Source of the DNA: Deltaproteobacteria bacterium
Lineage (GTDB): Bacteria > Desulfobacterota > Desulfuromonadia > Desulfuromonadales > BM103
NCBI GenBank assembly: GCA_024279915.1
Contig: JAJRRB010000073.1
Coordinates: forward strand, 1-64,000
Direction: 5' to 3'
DNA length: 64,000 nt
Positions 16,507-26,012 of the stretch are shown one piece after another. The position numbers were made by a program, and so were the translations under genes. Position 1 is the stretch's first letter. Each line of letters opens with the position of its first letter. The notes beneath the pieces were generated by a model. That model did no database searches, was not told the origin of the DNA, and saw nothing but the letters and a program-made list of their open reading frames with translations.

Positions 16507-18921
16507 TCATCGAAGTTCAGCACCGAGCTCTCTTTCCATCGCCTTAATCAACTTACCATGCAGATTCTGGATAAGCTCATCCGTCAGAGTCCGATCCATG
16601 GCACGGTAACAAGCACGGATCGCCAGGCTCTTCTTACCAGCAGGAACACCTTCTCCAGCATATACATCAAAGAGCTCGATACTTTCCAGATCTTTGATTT
16701 TGACTTGGCCAAGCACGTCAAGAGCCTGCTGCGCAGAGATGTCACTATCGACCAGGAAGGCAGAGTCACGCTGGACGTCCGGGAAGCGAGACAACGGTTG
16801 AAACTGAACCGTGTCGTTGCTCAATTCAACAAGGGCCTCTACATCCAAATCACAAAGAATCGCGGACTGACCAAGATCAAAGTTATGCAGGACTTCAGGA
16901 TGGAGTTCACCCAGAGTACCAAGCAGGCGTTTGCCTTGATATAGTGCACAGGACTTTCCAGGATGGTAAAAAACCTCATCATGTTCTGTTTGCCACTTCA
17001 CATTGCTGATTCTCAAATGAGCTAAGAGTTGCTCTACAACACCCTTCATGTCGAAGAAGTCAGCATTTTGGGTCGATTGTGCCCAACCTTGCGGATCACG
17101 GCGGCCACAGAGAAGTGCCGTCAAGCGCAAACTTTCACAAGGCAGCTCGGAACCATTCTCAGGCTGAAACACAGGTCTGAGCTCGAAAATAGCCTGGTCC
17201 TCAGTACGATAAGCCCGATTACGGGAAGAGGTCTCAAGCAAACTGGGCACCAGGGTGGTACGCATACTGCCCTGCTCTTCTGTCAATGGATTGAGAATCT
17301 GGACATTCTGGCGACGTAGATCATCTCCAGAGAGTCTGATTTTGTCGAGACAATCTGCGTTAAAGAACGAGTAGTTAATGATTTCAGAATAGCCCATCTG
17401 CACCATCTGGTCACGCACTTGACGTTCCAGAGAAAGATGAGCTGGAAGCTGCTGACAGGTCAGCGTACTGACCGGCATGGTCACCGGGATATGATCGTAA
17501 CCAATCAGACGAGCGACTTCTTCAATCAGATCGATTTCACGCTCGAGGTCAGGTCGGAAATTAGGAATCTCAACACTGACCGCACCATCACGACGATCGA
17601 CCAGAAGTTCTGATTTCAGACCGATAGAGTTGAGCTTGGAACGAATATCATCAGCATCAATATCAAGGCCAAGGACTTGACCCGTGCGTGAGGCAGTAAT
17701 AATAACAACTTTGCGAATCAATTCTTCTGGGTAGATATCGATCACACCATTTGCAATCGCACCTTCAGCTAGTTCGGCAATCAGTGCTGCCGCACGATCA
17801 AGCGCAAATGGCACCATGTCAACATCAGTACCACGCTCAAAACGATGAGAAGATTCCGTGTGCAACCCCAACCGTTTACTGGTACGACGGATGGTCGTGG
17901 GATTGAAATAAGCGCTCTCCAGAAGAATGGCAGTCGTGTCATCATTGACTTCTGAGTTCCCACCGCCCATAACGCCAGCCAGGGCAACGGGTCCAACGCC
18001 ATCACAGATCACCAGATCGGAACCCATCAAAGTCCGGACCTGACCATCAAGCGTCGTAAACTGGTCACCATCCTGAGCGCGACGCACCACAATCCGGTGT
18101 TCGCGCAATAGATTGAAATCAAAGGCGTGCAGAGGCTGTCCCAGCTCCATCATGACAAAGTTGGTGATATCGACAACGTTATTAATTGATCGCATCCCGA
18201 CCGCTTCCAAACGTCGGGAGAGCCATTCAGGTGATGGCCCGATTTTGACATTTTCGATCAGGCGAGCAGCATAACGCGGACAAAGGTCGGCATCCTCAAT
18301 CACCACCGAAGTTTTCTCCGAGGCAGGAGAATCGCTTTCGATGATGACAGACTCTGGAAGCTGCAGTGTGGCATCAACCATAGCCGAAACTTCACGTGCG
18401 ACTCCAACGACGCTCAGGCAATCAGCTCGATTCGGCGTCAAGCCAATTTCGTACATGATATCTTTGAGACCAAGTTCCTTAAAAACCGGTTGTCCGATAG
18501 TCAGTTCAGACGACAGGATCATAATACCGTCAGACTCGTCTGCCAGGCCGAGTTCGCTGACGGAGCAGAGCATGCCGCACGACTCCTGACCACGAATTTT
18601 CGATTTTTTGATCTTGAAGTTACCTGGCAGCACTGTACCAACCTGAGCCAGAGCGACCAGATCACCAGTCTTGTGATTTTTAGCACCACAGACCACCTGC
18701 TGAGTCACGCTACCTGTTTCTACTTTGCAAACAGTGAGACGGTCTGCATCTGGATGCTGCTGTACATCGGCAAGACGGGCGACAATGACGCTGTCCAGGC
18801 CCTCACCAAGACGTTCCATGGCATCGACCTCCAGACCAGCCATAGTTAGGCGGTGAGAGAGATCGTCGGCAGAAAGGTCGCAATCAACATAATCCTTGAG
18901 CCAGTTCAAGGTGACTTTCAT
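16507..18921 (-). CDS. pheT: Phenylalanyl-tRNA synthetase beta chain
   Basis: The 804-residue beta subunit of the alpha2-beta2 enzyme charges tRNA-Phe. Domains in order: EMAP/tRNA-binding domain (about 40-150), B3/4 editing domain (about 215-390, TPNRADCLSVVGVAREV upstream of it), B5 (about 405-475), the catalytic-like core with FRPDLEREIDLIEEVARLIG, and a C-terminal ferredoxin-fold anticodon-binding domain ending in ELGAELR. Length is typical. It lies downstream of pheS and upstream of ihfA. Confidence 0.97.
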   Translation of the reverse strand: MKVTLNWLKDYVDCDLSADDLSHRLTMAGLEVDAMERLGEGLDSVIVARLADVQQHPDADRLTVCKVETGSVTQQVVCGAKNHKTGDLVALAQVGTVLPGNFKIKKSKIRGQESCGMLCSVSELGLADESDGIMILSSELTIGQPVFKELGLKDIMYEIGLTPNRADCLSVVGVAREVSAMVDATLQLPESVIIESDSPASEKTSVVIEDADLCPRYAARLIENVKIGPSPEWLSRRLEAVGMRSINNVVDITNFVMMELGQPLHAFDFNLLREHRIVVRRAQDGDQFTTLDGQVRTLMGSDLVICDGVGPVALAGVMGGGNSEVNDDTTAILLESAYFNPTTIRRTSKRLGLHTESSHRFERGTDVDMVPFALDRAAALIAELAEGAIANGVIDIYPEELIRKVVIITASRTGQVLGLDIDADDIRSKLNSIGLKSELLVDRRDGAVSVEIPNFRPDLEREIDLIEEVARLIGYDHIPVTMPVSTLTCQQLPAHLSLERQVRDQMVQMGYSEIINYSFFNADCLDKIRLSGDDLRRQNVQILNPLTEEQGSMRTTLVPSLLETSSRNRAYRTEDQAIFELRPVFQPENGSELPCESLRLTALLCGRRDPQGWAQSTQNADFFDMKGVVEQLLAHLRISNVKWQTEHDEVFYHPGKSCALYQGKRLLGTLGELHPEVLHNFDLGQSAILCDLDVEALVELSNDTVQFQPLSRFPDVQRDSAFLVDSDISAQQALDVLGQVKIKDLESIELFDVYAGEGVPAGKKSLAIRACYRAMDRTLTDELIQNLHGKLIKAMERELGAELR

Positions 18922-19025
18922 ACTTAAAGTCCTTTATGAATCTACAAGCTGTAAATAGTTAAAGTAAAACGTAAAAAACAAGTGTTGGTTAGCAGACTCT
19001 GGCCCAAAGGAGCCAGTCCCTGCGT

Positions 19026-20042
19026 CTAAAATTGCTTTAAAAATCGCAGGTCATTCTCAAAGAAGAGTCGCAAATCATTAACACCGTACTTGAGCATGGC
19101 GAGGCGTTCGATGCCCATACCAAAGGCGAAGCCGCTGTATTTTTCAGGATCGTAGTTAACCGACTTGAAAACCTCGGGATCAATCATGCCGCTACCAAGG
19201 ATTTCCAACCAACCAGTATGGCCACAAACCCGACATCCGCTACCGCCACAGATCACACATTGGATATCAACCTCTGCGCTCGGCTCAGTAAAAGGAAAGA
19301 ATGATGGCCGGAAACGGACATCAATATTTGACCCAAAAAACTCGGTGATAAAAGTTGTCAGAATCCCTTTAAGGTCACCAAAAGTCACCTTTTGATCAAC
19401 CAGGAAGCCTTCTATTTGATGAAACATGGGGCTGTGGGTGACGTCAGAATCGCGACGATAAACGGTACCGGGAGCAACGACACGTACTGGAGGCTCTTGC
19501 TCAAGCATGGTGCGAATCTGCACCGGCGATGTATGAGTGCGCAACACGACCTCTTCCGAGATATAAAAAGTGTCTTGCATGTCACGAGCCGGGTGATCTT
19601 TGGGAATATTCAGGGCTTCGAAGTTATAGAAGTCTTTTTCAATTTCAGGACCTTCAGCGACACCAAAGCCAAGTGCGGAAAAGATCGCAACGACCTCTTC
19701 GGTCACCTGGGTGATCGGGTGCTTGTAACCACGGCCCTGCTTGCGTCCGGGCAAAGTCACATCCAGGCTCTCATTGGCAAGTTTCTGCTGCATGAGCTCC
19801 TGACGCAAGTTCTCTTGTCGTGCCGTAAAAGCAGTTTCCAGGCGACCCTTGACTTCATTAGCGAGAGCACCAGCTAAAGGGCGCTCTTCAGGAGACAACT
19901 GCCCCATACCCTTCATGACTGCAGTGATTTCGCCTTTCCGGCCCAGGTAGCGCGCACGCACCTGCTGCAAGTCAACCTCAGTTGTAACCGCTGCGGCAGC
20001 TTGCAAGGCTTCTTCTTCGATCTTACTCAGTTTGTCTTTCAT
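19026..20042 (-). CDS. pheS: Phenylalanyl-tRNA synthetase alpha chain
   Basis: The 338-residue class II catalytic subunit includes [19 protein letters not shown], the motif 2 region ([12 protein letters not shown]...[13 protein letters not shown]) and motif 3 ([17 protein letters not shown]). The longest reading begins at 20120, but the first 26 residues have no family counterpart. [14 protein letters not shown] at 20042 matches the coiled-coil N-terminus of the family, and the hairpin and terminator at 20058-20124 would otherwise lie inside the gene. About 104 bases separate it from pheT. Confidence 0.95.
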   Translation of the reverse strand: MKDKLSKIEEEALQAAAAVTTEVDLQQVRARYLGRKGEITAVMKGMGQLSPEERPLAGALANEVKGRLETAFTARQENLRQELMQQKLANESLDVTLPGRKQGRGYKHPITQVTEEVVAIFSALGFGVAEGPEIEKDFYNFEALNIPKDHPARDMQDTFYISEEVVLRTHTSPVQIRTMLEQEPPVRVVAPGTVYRRDSDVTHSPMFHQIEGFLVDQKVTFGDLKGILTTFITEFFGSNIDVRFRPSFFPFTEPSAEVDIQCVICGGSGCRVCGHTGWLEILGSGMIDPEVFKSVNYDPEKYSGFAFGMGIERLAMLKYGVNDLRLFFENDLRFLKQF

Positions 20043-20057
20043 AATATCCCAAAGAAT

Positions 20058-20089
20058 ATTACGGCCCAGCAGGAAAGCCAGGCCGTAAT
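20058..20089 (-). promoter_or_regulatory. Stem-loop in the pheS leader
   Basis: ATTACGGCC (20058-20066) pairs perfectly with GGCCGTAAT (20081-20089), about 16 bases upstream of the pheS start, after the rplT terminator. It could stabilise or regulate the pheS leader. No T-box or Phe-codon leader peptide is visible. Confidence 0.4.
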
Positions 20090-20090
20090 T

Positions 20091-20124
20091 TAAAAAAAAA
20101 GAGATGGGGGAAGGCCCCATCTCT
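20091..20124 (-). terminator. Rho-independent terminator after rplT
   Basis: On the minus strand AGAGATGGGG and CCCCATCTCT form a 10-bp stem with a 5-base loop, followed by a run of nine T. It lies 15 bases after the rplT stop and separates the infC-rpmI-rplT transcript from pheST. Confidence 0.88.
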
Positions 20125-20138
20125 TTAACTTTCGGCAG

Positions 20139-20495
20139 TTACTGAAGCTGGGATTTGGCTCTTTCAACAATGGAGCCAAAACCAGTTGGGTCGGTGACAG
20201 CCAGCTGAGCAAGGATTTTACGATCGATACCGATCTCTGCTAGCTTCAGACCGTGAATCAAACGGCTATAAGACAAGCCATTGTCTCGGGCTGCAGCATT
20301 AATTCGGGCAATCCAAAGGGCCCGAAAATCACGCTTGCGAACACGGCGGTCACGGTAGGCATAATTCAGGGCGCGGTCGACTGCTTCAGTTGCACTACGA
20401 AACAGTTTACTGCGGGCGCCACGATAACCTTTGGCCAGTTTAAGAACTTTGTTCCTTCTGCGCCTGGCTTTAAAGCCTCTTTTTACTCTTGCCAT
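20139..20495 (-). CDS. rplT: 50S ribosomal protein L20
   Basis: The 118-residue protein is needed early in 50S assembly. The start is the ATG at 20495 ([20 protein letters not shown]) behind GAGGAGAAA; a longer reading to 20537 adds 14 unrelated residues. L20 typically represses its own infC-rpmI-rplT operon by binding mRNA; no such site could be verified here. Confidence 0.97.
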   Translation of the reverse strand: MARVKRGFKARRRRNKVLKLAKGYRGARSKLFRSATEAVDRALNYAYRDRRVRKRDFRALWIARINAAARDNGLSYSRLIHGLKLAEIGIDRKILAQLAVTDPTGFGSIVERAKSQLQ

Positions 20496-20601
20496 ACATT
20501 TTCTCCTCGTGGGTCGGTTAGGCGGGTTGCCCCGCACCCGGATCTGCAGGGGGAGATGTTAAGCCCCACAGTTCACGAGTTGTTGATCTGCTGCCTACTT
20601 C

Positions 20602-20799
20602 CTAGAGATAAGGAATCAAGCAGCTGATGTTTTTGGCGTCGCATTTAGCAACCACAGTCGTCTGGCGCAGATCGCGCTTACGCTTGGTTGATTTCTTGGT
20701 CAGAATATGGCTGGTATAAGCCTTATTGCGACGGATTTTGCCAGTTCCGCTCTTGCGGAAACGCTTGGCAGCACCACGGTTGGTTTTGATCTTGGGCAT
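20602..20799 (-). CDS. rpmI: 50S ribosomal protein L35
   Basis: The 65-residue basic protein starts [20 protein letters not shown], with the [15 protein letters not shown] ending typical of the family. The start at 20799 is chosen over 20826 because family proteins begin MPKIKT and a GGAGAAAG site precedes it. It lies between infC and rplT. Confidence 0.96.
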   Translation of the reverse strand: MPKIKTNRGAAKRFRKSGTGKIRRNKAYTSHILTKKSTKRKRDLRQTTVVAKCDAKNISCLIPYL

Positions 20800-20867
20800 C
20801 TTCTTTCTCCTTACCTTTTTTATCAATCTGCAACGGCCTGACCGGGTATCCCGAAAACCGTTAGCTA

Positions 20868-21383
20868 TTATTTTTTCAGAGGACTGATCACCATGCTCAT
20901 GAAACGTCCTGACATATTGGGCCAGCTTTCAACCTGGCCAAGTTCTTTTACATCGTTCGCAACTCTTTCAAGAAGCCTACGACCGAACTCAGGGTGAGTC
21001 ACCTCACGGCCACGGAACATGATGGTTATCTTGACCTTGTTGCCTTCTCCAAGGAAGCGCTTGGCGTTTTTCACCTTGAACTGATAATCGTGAATATCAG
21101 TTTTGGGGCGCATCTTAACTTCCTTAAGTTCAACCCGAACCTGCTTCTTTTTCGCCTCGGCAGCACGTTTGCTCTGCTGATACTTGTACTTACCGTAGTC
21201 CATAATCCGGCAAACTGGAGGCTTTGCAGTCGGTGAGACCTCGACTAGATCAAGGCCCTCTTCGGCTGCAGCCTGCAAGGCAGCATTCAGAGCCATAACG
21301 CCAAGCTGGTTATTTTCTTCATCAATAACGCGAACTTCACTGGCACGGATAGCCTGATTGATATTGGTTGTGTCCTTGCTTAT
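20868..21383 (-). CDS. infC: Translation initiation factor IF-3 with an ATA start codon
   Basis: The 171-residue IF-3 prevents subunit joining and proofreads start-codon choice. An ATG at 21296 would cut off the N-terminal domain. Reading upstream in frame gives [20 protein letters not shown], the normal IF-3 N-terminus, back to an ATA at 21381-21383, with AGGAGG six bases before it and no other start in frame. A non-canonical start matches the known autoregulation of infC, in which IF-3 discriminates against its own rare start (ATT in E. coli). It lies 10 bases after thrS. Confidence 0.93.
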   Translation of the reverse strand: MSKDTTNINQAIRASEVRVIDEENNQLGVMALNAALQAAAEEGLDLVEVSPTAKPPVCRIMDYGKYKYQQSKRAAEAKKKQVRVELKEVKMRPKTDIHDYQFKVKNAKRFLGEGNKVKITIMFRGREVTHPEFGRRLLERVANDVKELGQVESWPNMSGRFMSMVISPLKK

Positions 21384-21393
21384 GACGCACCTC

Positions 21394-23304
21394 CTAGTGA
21401 TACAGTTGACATTCTTCCTGAATAAACCGGATAAAATCCGCAGGAGTCATCGGCTCCAGGTTTTCACCTGTACGATGTCTTGCGGTCACGGTGCCGGCGG
21501 CCACTTCCTGATCGCCAATCACCAGCATATAGGGAATTTTTTCCATCTGGGCTTCGCGAATCTTGAAACCCAGCTTTTCATTACGTAAATCAGACTGCAC
21601 GCGAACTCCCTGTGAGCGTAACTCCTCACAAACCTGTTCGACATAAGCAGCCTGGTTATCTGTTACATTGAGAACCTTAACCTGAACCGGAGCAATCCAG
21701 AGTGGGAAGTTGCCAGCGTAATGTTCTATCAACACGCCGATAAAACGCTCAATGGCCCCCAGGATAACCCGGTGGACCATGACCGGCCGATGTTTCTCGC
21801 CGTCACTCCCAGTATAGTTGAGATCAAACCGCTCAGGGAGAGTAAAATCGCACTGAATAGTAGCACACTGCCACTTCCTGTCAAGAGCGTCTTTTATCTT
21901 AACATCTATCTTCGGACCATAGAAAGCACCATCACCTTCGTTAATTTCATAAGGGAGTCCGGTGTCGTCCAGAGCGCTTATCAGAGCATTGGTGGCACGC
22001 TCCCAATCTTCATCAGAACCAATCGCTTTCTCAGGACGGGTTGAGACTTCCAACTCGTACTCAAAGCCGAAAACACCCATAACGTCCTGGATGAATTTAA
22101 TAACGTTTTTTATCTCGCCATCAAGTTGCTCTGGCATGCAGAGGATATGCGCATCATCCTGAGTGAAACCGCGCACACGCAAAAGACCATGCAACACCCC
22201 ACTCTTCTCATGGCGATGAACTGTTCCCAACTCAAAATAGCGCAACGGCAGATCACGATAAGAACGTTTCTTCGACTTGTAGATGAGCATATGGGCCAGA
22301 CAGTTCATCGGTTTTATGCCGTAACTTTGCCCATCGATTTCAGTGAAGTACATGTTTTCGCGGTAATTATCGTAATGCCCGGAGGTCTTCCAGAGTTCAG
22401 TGCGTAAAATCTGCGGTCCCATGACGATATCGTAACCACGCTTGATGTGCTCGCGCTTTTCGAAATCTTCAATCAGCGTCCGCAGCATCGCACCCTTCGG
22501 ATGCCATATCACCAGACCAGCACCAGCCTCCTCGTTAAAAGAAAAGAGGTCGAGTTCGCGACCAAGCTTGCGATGATCGCGTTTTTTAGCTTCTTCGATA
22601 CGATACAGGTGTTGCTTGAGTTCTTTTTTATCAGTAAATGCCGTCGCGTAGATACGCTGCAGCATGGCATTCTTCTCATCACCACGCCAGTAGGCACCAG
22701 CGACGCTGGTCAACTTGAAAACTTTGAGTTTACCGGTGGACGGAAGATGCGGACCACGACAGAGGTCAACAAAGTTGCCCTGACGGTAGAGGGTCACTTC
22801 TTCTTCACCAAGGTCCTCAATCAGTTCGACCTTGTATGTTTCACCCAGTTCACGGAAGAGAGCGATCGCGTCAGTGCTCTTGACGACCTGACGTTCGATC
22901 GGCAGGTTGGCCTTGGCCAACTCCTTCATTTTTTGTTCTATTGTTGCAACCTCTTCAGGACTGAAGGTGTGTGTCTCTGTGTAAAAATCGTAATAGAAAC
23001 CAGACTCGATTGCAGGACCAATGGTCACCTGAACCTCACGGCCGTAAAGTTCTTTGACCGCATGAGCCATAAGGTGAGCGGTGGAGTGGCGGTAGATTTT
23101 CAGGCCATCAGGAGTATTAAGCGTCACCAAACGCAGATCAACGTCCGACTCAATAGGAGTCGATGCATCAACCAGAGTTTCGCCAAAGTATGCGGCGACG
23201 GTTTGTCGTGCAAGACCTTCACCGATAGATTTTGCAACATCTAGCGGCGTCGTTCCTGCTGCCACCTCTTTAACGGTTCCATCCGGCAATGTTACGTTCA
23301 GCAT
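21394..23304 (-). CDS. thrS: Threonyl-tRNA synthetase
   Basis: The 636-residue class II synthetase has, in order, a TGS domain ([20 protein letters not shown]), the editing domain with [16 protein letters not shown], the catalytic core ([46 protein letters not shown]) and a C-terminal anticodon-binding domain. The start at 23304 is preferred to 23349 because it matches the family start and CCAGGA lies at a suitable distance. It heads the thrS-infC-rpmI-rplT-pheST-ihfA-merR block. Confidence 0.97.
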   Translation of the reverse strand: MLNVTLPDGTVKEVAAGTTPLDVAKSIGEGLARQTVAAYFGETLVDASTPIESDVDLRLVTLNTPDGLKIYRHSTAHLMAHAVKELYGREVQVTIGPAIESGFYYDFYTETHTFSPEEVATIEQKMKELAKANLPIERQVVKSTDAIALFRELGETYKVELIEDLGEEEVTLYRQGNFVDLCRGPHLPSTGKLKVFKLTSVAGAYWRGDEKNAMLQRIYATAFTDKKELKQHLYRIEEAKKRDHRKLGRELDLFSFNEEAGAGLVIWHPKGAMLRTLIEDFEKREHIKRGYDIVMGPQILRTELWKTSGHYDNYRENMYFTEIDGQSYGIKPMNCLAHMLIYKSKKRSYRDLPLRYFELGTVHRHEKSGVLHGLLRVRGFTQDDAHILCMPEQLDGEIKNVIKFIQDVMGVFGFEYELEVSTRPEKAIGSDEDWERATNALISALDDTGLPYEINEGDGAFYGPKIDVKIKDALDRKWQCATIQCDFTLPERFDLNYTGSDGEKHRPVMVHRVILGAIERFIGVLIEHYAGNFPLWIAPVQVKVLNVTDNQAAYVEQVCEELRSQGVRVQSDLRNEKLGFKIREAQMEKIPYMLVIGDQEVAAGTVTARHRTGENLEPMTPADFIRFIQEECQLYH

Positions 23305-23339
23305 TGACATCCTGGTTCCCTTTAACATCCCTTTAACGA

Positions 23340-23363
23340 AAAGAGGCATCCAAGGATGCCTCT
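23340..23363 (-). terminator. Rho-independent terminator after tRNA-Val
   Basis: On the minus strand AGAGGCATCC and GGATGCCTCT form a 10-bp stem with a two-base loop, followed by TTTT. It lies between the tRNA-Val(GAC) gene and thrS, so thrS must have its own promoter or depend on readthrough. Confidence 0.8.
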
Positions 23364-23382
23364 ATCTGCCCTAGTTGAATTT

Positions 23383-23457
23383 TGGTAGGCACGGTCAGGA
23401 TTGAACTGACGACCCCTACAGTGTCAGTGTAGTGCTCTCCCACTGAGCTACGCGCCT
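23383..23457 (-). tRNA. tRNA-Val(GAC)
   Basis: Acceptor AGGCGCG/CGTGCCT (one G-T pair), D-arm GCTCAGTGGGAGAGC, anticodon stem CTACA/TGTAG with loop CTGACAC (anticodon GAC), T-arm with GTTCAATC, discriminator A and encoded CCA. Minus strand, upstream of thrS. Confidence 0.94.
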
Positions 23458-23527
23458 GCATCCAAAATGCTGGATACATTTAACAAAGAGAGGGTAAGCT
23501 GTCAAGCCTTTTTATGCGCAATTTCCG

Positions 23528-23815
23528 CTATTTGTTCAACTTCTTCAGACATATTGAACACTCATCTACAAGGACACCAGAGAGTAACATCAGAGCTACC
23601 ATAAAGAGCCCTCCAACCGAAATACCAAGGCTGTAGAAAGGATGTGTAACGGGACCATGCTTGCATACTGTCCCGTGCCCATCACAAAGCCAACAAGTTG
23701 TGACTTTCGCAGTACTGACAACTCGACAGTTTTGAAACAACAGACTCCTAGAGTCTGTTCTGGTTTGACTGAAAAAACAGAATGGCCTCCGGGTGAGGGT
23801 GAAGATAGCCCTCAT
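23528..23815 (-). CDS. Possible small Cys-rich membrane protein (doubtful)
   Basis: A 95-codon reading overlaps the end of the TAXI gene by 68 bases. Its second half has a CWLCDGHGTVCKHG zinc-finger-like stretch, one clear hydrophobic helix (SLGISVGGLFMVALMLLSGV) and ECSIC near the end, which looks more protein-like than chance. However, the only ATG in frame before the Cys motif lies inside the upstream gene and no ribosome-binding site was seen. It could be real and coupled to the TAXI gene, or spurious. Confidence 0.3.
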   Translation of the reverse strand: MRAIFTLTRRPFCFFSQTRTDSRSLLFQNCRVVSTAKVTTCWLCDGHGTVCKHGPVTHPFYSLGISVGGLFMVALMLLSGVLVDECSICLKKLNK

Positions 23816-24743
23816 TAAGGATCTCTATGTCGACCGACTCTGCAAGAAAGGACGGGTGAGCAGTCTGCAGCTGTTTTGTTGCAGTTAGGATGGCCTCAAG
23901 GACAAGAGCAACCGTGTCACTGTCGGAATCCGCAGAGGTGATGAGCAGAGTTTCCAGCGACAGCGTATCGATATCGTTTTCATAGCCTGAATAAGTGTCA
24001 GAAGCTATCGCTTCCCTGTAAAAACCTGCCCCCCCTTCTATCAATTGACTAGCCGCCTGGCCGCCGACACCGACAATCTGCGTATGTCCATTTGCCAGAC
24101 TGCGTTCAAGTTTATCGTCAGGGTGCATCCCGATGTGAAGCATCGCTTGAACCGAGCCTGTGTGCAAGGCGATATAATCCTGAGAACTAGACTCTGACAG
24201 GTTTTGATAGAGCCTGAAAGTATCCTCCTGCCACCCTGTTGCGACCATGATTTCGCGAAAAACGACCTCCTGAAGACTCAACAGACGTCCGGCGTTGACA
24301 TTTTTGCCGACCAGGCCACCTAACGAGTTGATATGAGCATCCCGACGTACAATCAGTAAAATCGGAGTACGGTACAGAGGCATAAGCCATCTGAGTTGAT
24401 CGTAATCCAGAGAGACATACTCAAACTGTTTATCGCCATGAAATGCGTCGTAGATTGTCTTTGAATTAACCAGGGCCATATCCAGAGAACCGCCCTGAAC
24501 ATTGGTGAGGTTGTCAGTATAATTATCGGATGGTACAGGTCGGCAGGTTACGTCTTTATCAAACTTGTGGATGCTGCGACAGATGAGTTTTCCGGCATAA
24601 TAAGAAAAGGAGTCACGTTCTCCAGTTCCGATAAGCAGCTCGTAAGAAAAAGATGTTGACGGGAGCAAGACCATACATAGCAGAGCCGCAAAAAGGTACC
24701 TTGAGATACCGCATGTATCTCGGAGGTAAGTACTTTGACACAT
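23748..24743 (-). CDS. TAXI-family TRAP transporter substrate-binding protein
   Basis: The 331-residue protein has a signal peptide (ISRYLFAALLCMVLLPSTSFS) followed by the TAXI fold: LLIGTGERDSFSYYAGKLIC, DNYTDNLTNVQGGSLDMALV, LRWLMPLYRTPILLIVRRDA, LVGKNVNAG. These periplasmic proteins usually hand glutamate-like or other carboxylate ligands to a TRAP permease. No permease genes are adjacent, so it is an orphan here and may serve sensing. The ATG follows AGGGAGA. A TAG-centred palindrome (AGACTCCTAGAGTCT) covers its stop. Confidence 0.85.
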   Translation of the reverse strand: MCQSTYLRDTCGISRYLFAALLCMVLLPSTSFSYELLIGTGERDSFSYYAGKLICRSIHKFDKDVTCRPVPSDNYTDNLTNVQGGSLDMALVNSKTIYDAFHGDKQFEYVSLDYDQLRWLMPLYRTPILLIVRRDAHINSLGGLVGKNVNAGRLLSLQEVVFREIMVATGWQEDTFRLYQNLSESSSQDYIALHTGSVQAMLHIGMHPDDKLERSLANGHTQIVGVGGQAASQLIEGGAGFYREAIASDTYSGYENDIDTLSLETLLITSADSDSDTVALVLEAILTATKQLQTAHPSFLAESVDIEILNEGYLHPHPEAILFFQSNQNRL

Positions 24744-24846
24744 AACGAATTCTCCCTGAAGCGGACATACATCGCAACAGCTTTATTCACAAGTCTTAAT
24801 TGTACACGAAATATGAAAGCTTAAAAGAATCAGAGAGGATTTCGTT

Positions 24847-24888
24847 TTACAAAAAAACGGCCTGCCAGCTTTATTGCCAGAAGACCGT
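24847..24888 (-). terminator. Rho-independent terminator after tRNA-Val(CAC)
   Basis: On the minus strand ACGGTCTTCTGGC and GCTGGCAGGCCGT form a long stem with a few wobble or mismatched pairs, followed by TTTTTTT. It lies immediately downstream of the tRNA. Confidence 0.75.
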
Positions 24889-24894
24889 TCTATA

Positions 24895-24969
24895 TGGTGC
24901 AGGTAGTAAGGATCGAACTTACGGCATCTCGCGTGTGAGGCGAGCGCTCTCCCGCTGAGCTATACCTGC
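24895..24969 (-). tRNA. tRNA-Val(CAC)
   Basis: Acceptor GCAGGTA/TACCTGC, D-arm GCTCAGCGGGAGAGC, anticodon stem CTCGC/GCGAG with loop CTCACAC (anticodon CAC), T-arm with GTTCGATC, discriminator A and encoded CCA. It is a second valine isoacceptor about 1.4 kb from tRNA-Val(GAC), same strand. Confidence 0.95.
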
Positions 24970-25056
24970 ATTATCGTTGTGTCAGTACCGTTGAAACGGA
25001 GAATTTTTATAGCAACAAGCAGACGAAGAGTCAAAGGAAAAACCAACTGTAAGGTT

Positions 25057-25599
25057 TTAAGACTCTATCCCCACCCTCGCCGGCTGTCCATTATTGAAAT
25101 AATGCTTGATCTCACGCATTTCGGTCACCAAGTCATCCATTTCGACAACATCTGGGTGGGCATTACGACCAGTGATGACAAGTTCAGTATGCTCAGGTTT
25201 GGTGCGAATCAACTCTTTGACAGCACCAAGTTCCACCAGATCAAAATCAACGGCACAGTTTAGTTCATCGAGGACCACCAGGTCATAATCACCACTAGCG
25301 ACGATAACTTTCGCGCGCACCAAGGCCTTCTGAGCCATATCGTGGTCAACTTCTGTCTGCTTGCCCTCTTTGACAAACCCTGGCAGGCCAACTTGTTCTA
25401 TCGTCAAATTATCGGCAAACTGTTTGGCCGATTCAAGCTCGCCATAGATCGTCTGGCCCTTCATAAATTGCATCACGTGTATACGCAGACCGTGACCAAG
25501 AGCCCGGAAGACCAAGCCCAAAGACGCAGTCGTTTTCCCTTTACCATTGCCGGTATAAACCTGAACCAGCCCTCTGGCAAGTTTGTGCGATTCCGTCAT
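25057..25599 (-). CDS. cobO: Cob(I)yrinic acid a,c-diamide adenosyltransferase
   Basis: The 180-residue CobA/CobO/BtuR-family protein transfers the adenosyl group of ATP to cob(I)alamin precursors or salvaged corrinoids. The P-loop VYTGNGKGKTTASLG (about residues 14-28) and LDELNCAVDFDLV are diagnostic. The start overlaps the stop of the thioesterase gene by 4 bases. No other cobalamin genes are near, so it may act in salvage as well as de novo synthesis. Confidence 0.95.
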   Translation of the reverse strand: MTESHKLARGLVQVYTGNGKGKTTASLGLVFRALGHGLRIHVMQFMKGQTIYGELESAKQFADNLTIEQVGLPGFVKEGKQTEVDHDMAQKALVRAKVIVASGDYDLVVLDELNCAVDFDLVELGAVKELIRTKPEHTELVITGRNAHPDVVEMDDLVTEMREIKHYFNNGQPARVGIES

Positions 25600-26012
25600 G
25601 AGCCTTCCTGATACAAAATCTGTTGATATTTGATGGGCAGGGAGACCAGCTGACGTTCAGCATCAAGAATCAAATGACGGGTTCGCCCTTCAGCGACCAG
25701 CACACCATTTTGGTTGGTTGCCTTATAAGAGAAGACCAGCAAACGCCCCTTGCCTTTTTCCAGAGTGGTCGCAATCGTGATCTGATCCTCGTAAAAAGAG
25801 GGAGCGCGGTAATGGACTTCGGCCTTGGCGACAATGACGAAGAAACCGTCTCGCTCCATATCACTGTAAAAGCAACCCTTCTGACGCAAGAATTCGGAAC
25901 GCCCCTCCTCGAACCAGATCAGGTAGTTGGCGTGATGTACTACTCCCTGAGCGTCCGTTTCGGCGTAGCGCACTGTCAAAGTAAAATTGCGGGTCTGTGT
26001 CCCTTCAGACAT
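25596..26012 (-). CDS. YbgC/4HBT-family acyl-CoA thioesterase
   Basis: The 138-residue hot-dog-fold protein carries the YbgC signature VRYAETDAQGVVHHANYLIWFEEGR with the catalytic Asp (ETDAQG). It would hydrolyse acyl-CoA esters; the substrate is not evident. It overlaps cobO by 4 bases downstream and the HD gene by 37 bases upstream, so the three form a tight operon. It is not next to tol-pal genes. Confidence 0.88.
   Translation of the reverse strand: MSEGTQTRNFTLTVRYAETDAQGVVHHANYLIWFEEGRSEFLRQKGCFYSDMERDGFFVIVAKAEVHYRAPSFYEDQITIATTLEKGKGRLLVFSYKATNQNGVLVAEGRTRHLILDAERQLVSLPIKYQQILYQEGS

Noticed and set aside
20058-20124. T-box or Phe leader-peptide attenuator before pheS
   Set aside because: No T-box core and no Phe-rich short reading; the strong hairpin with a T-run is placed as the rplT terminator.
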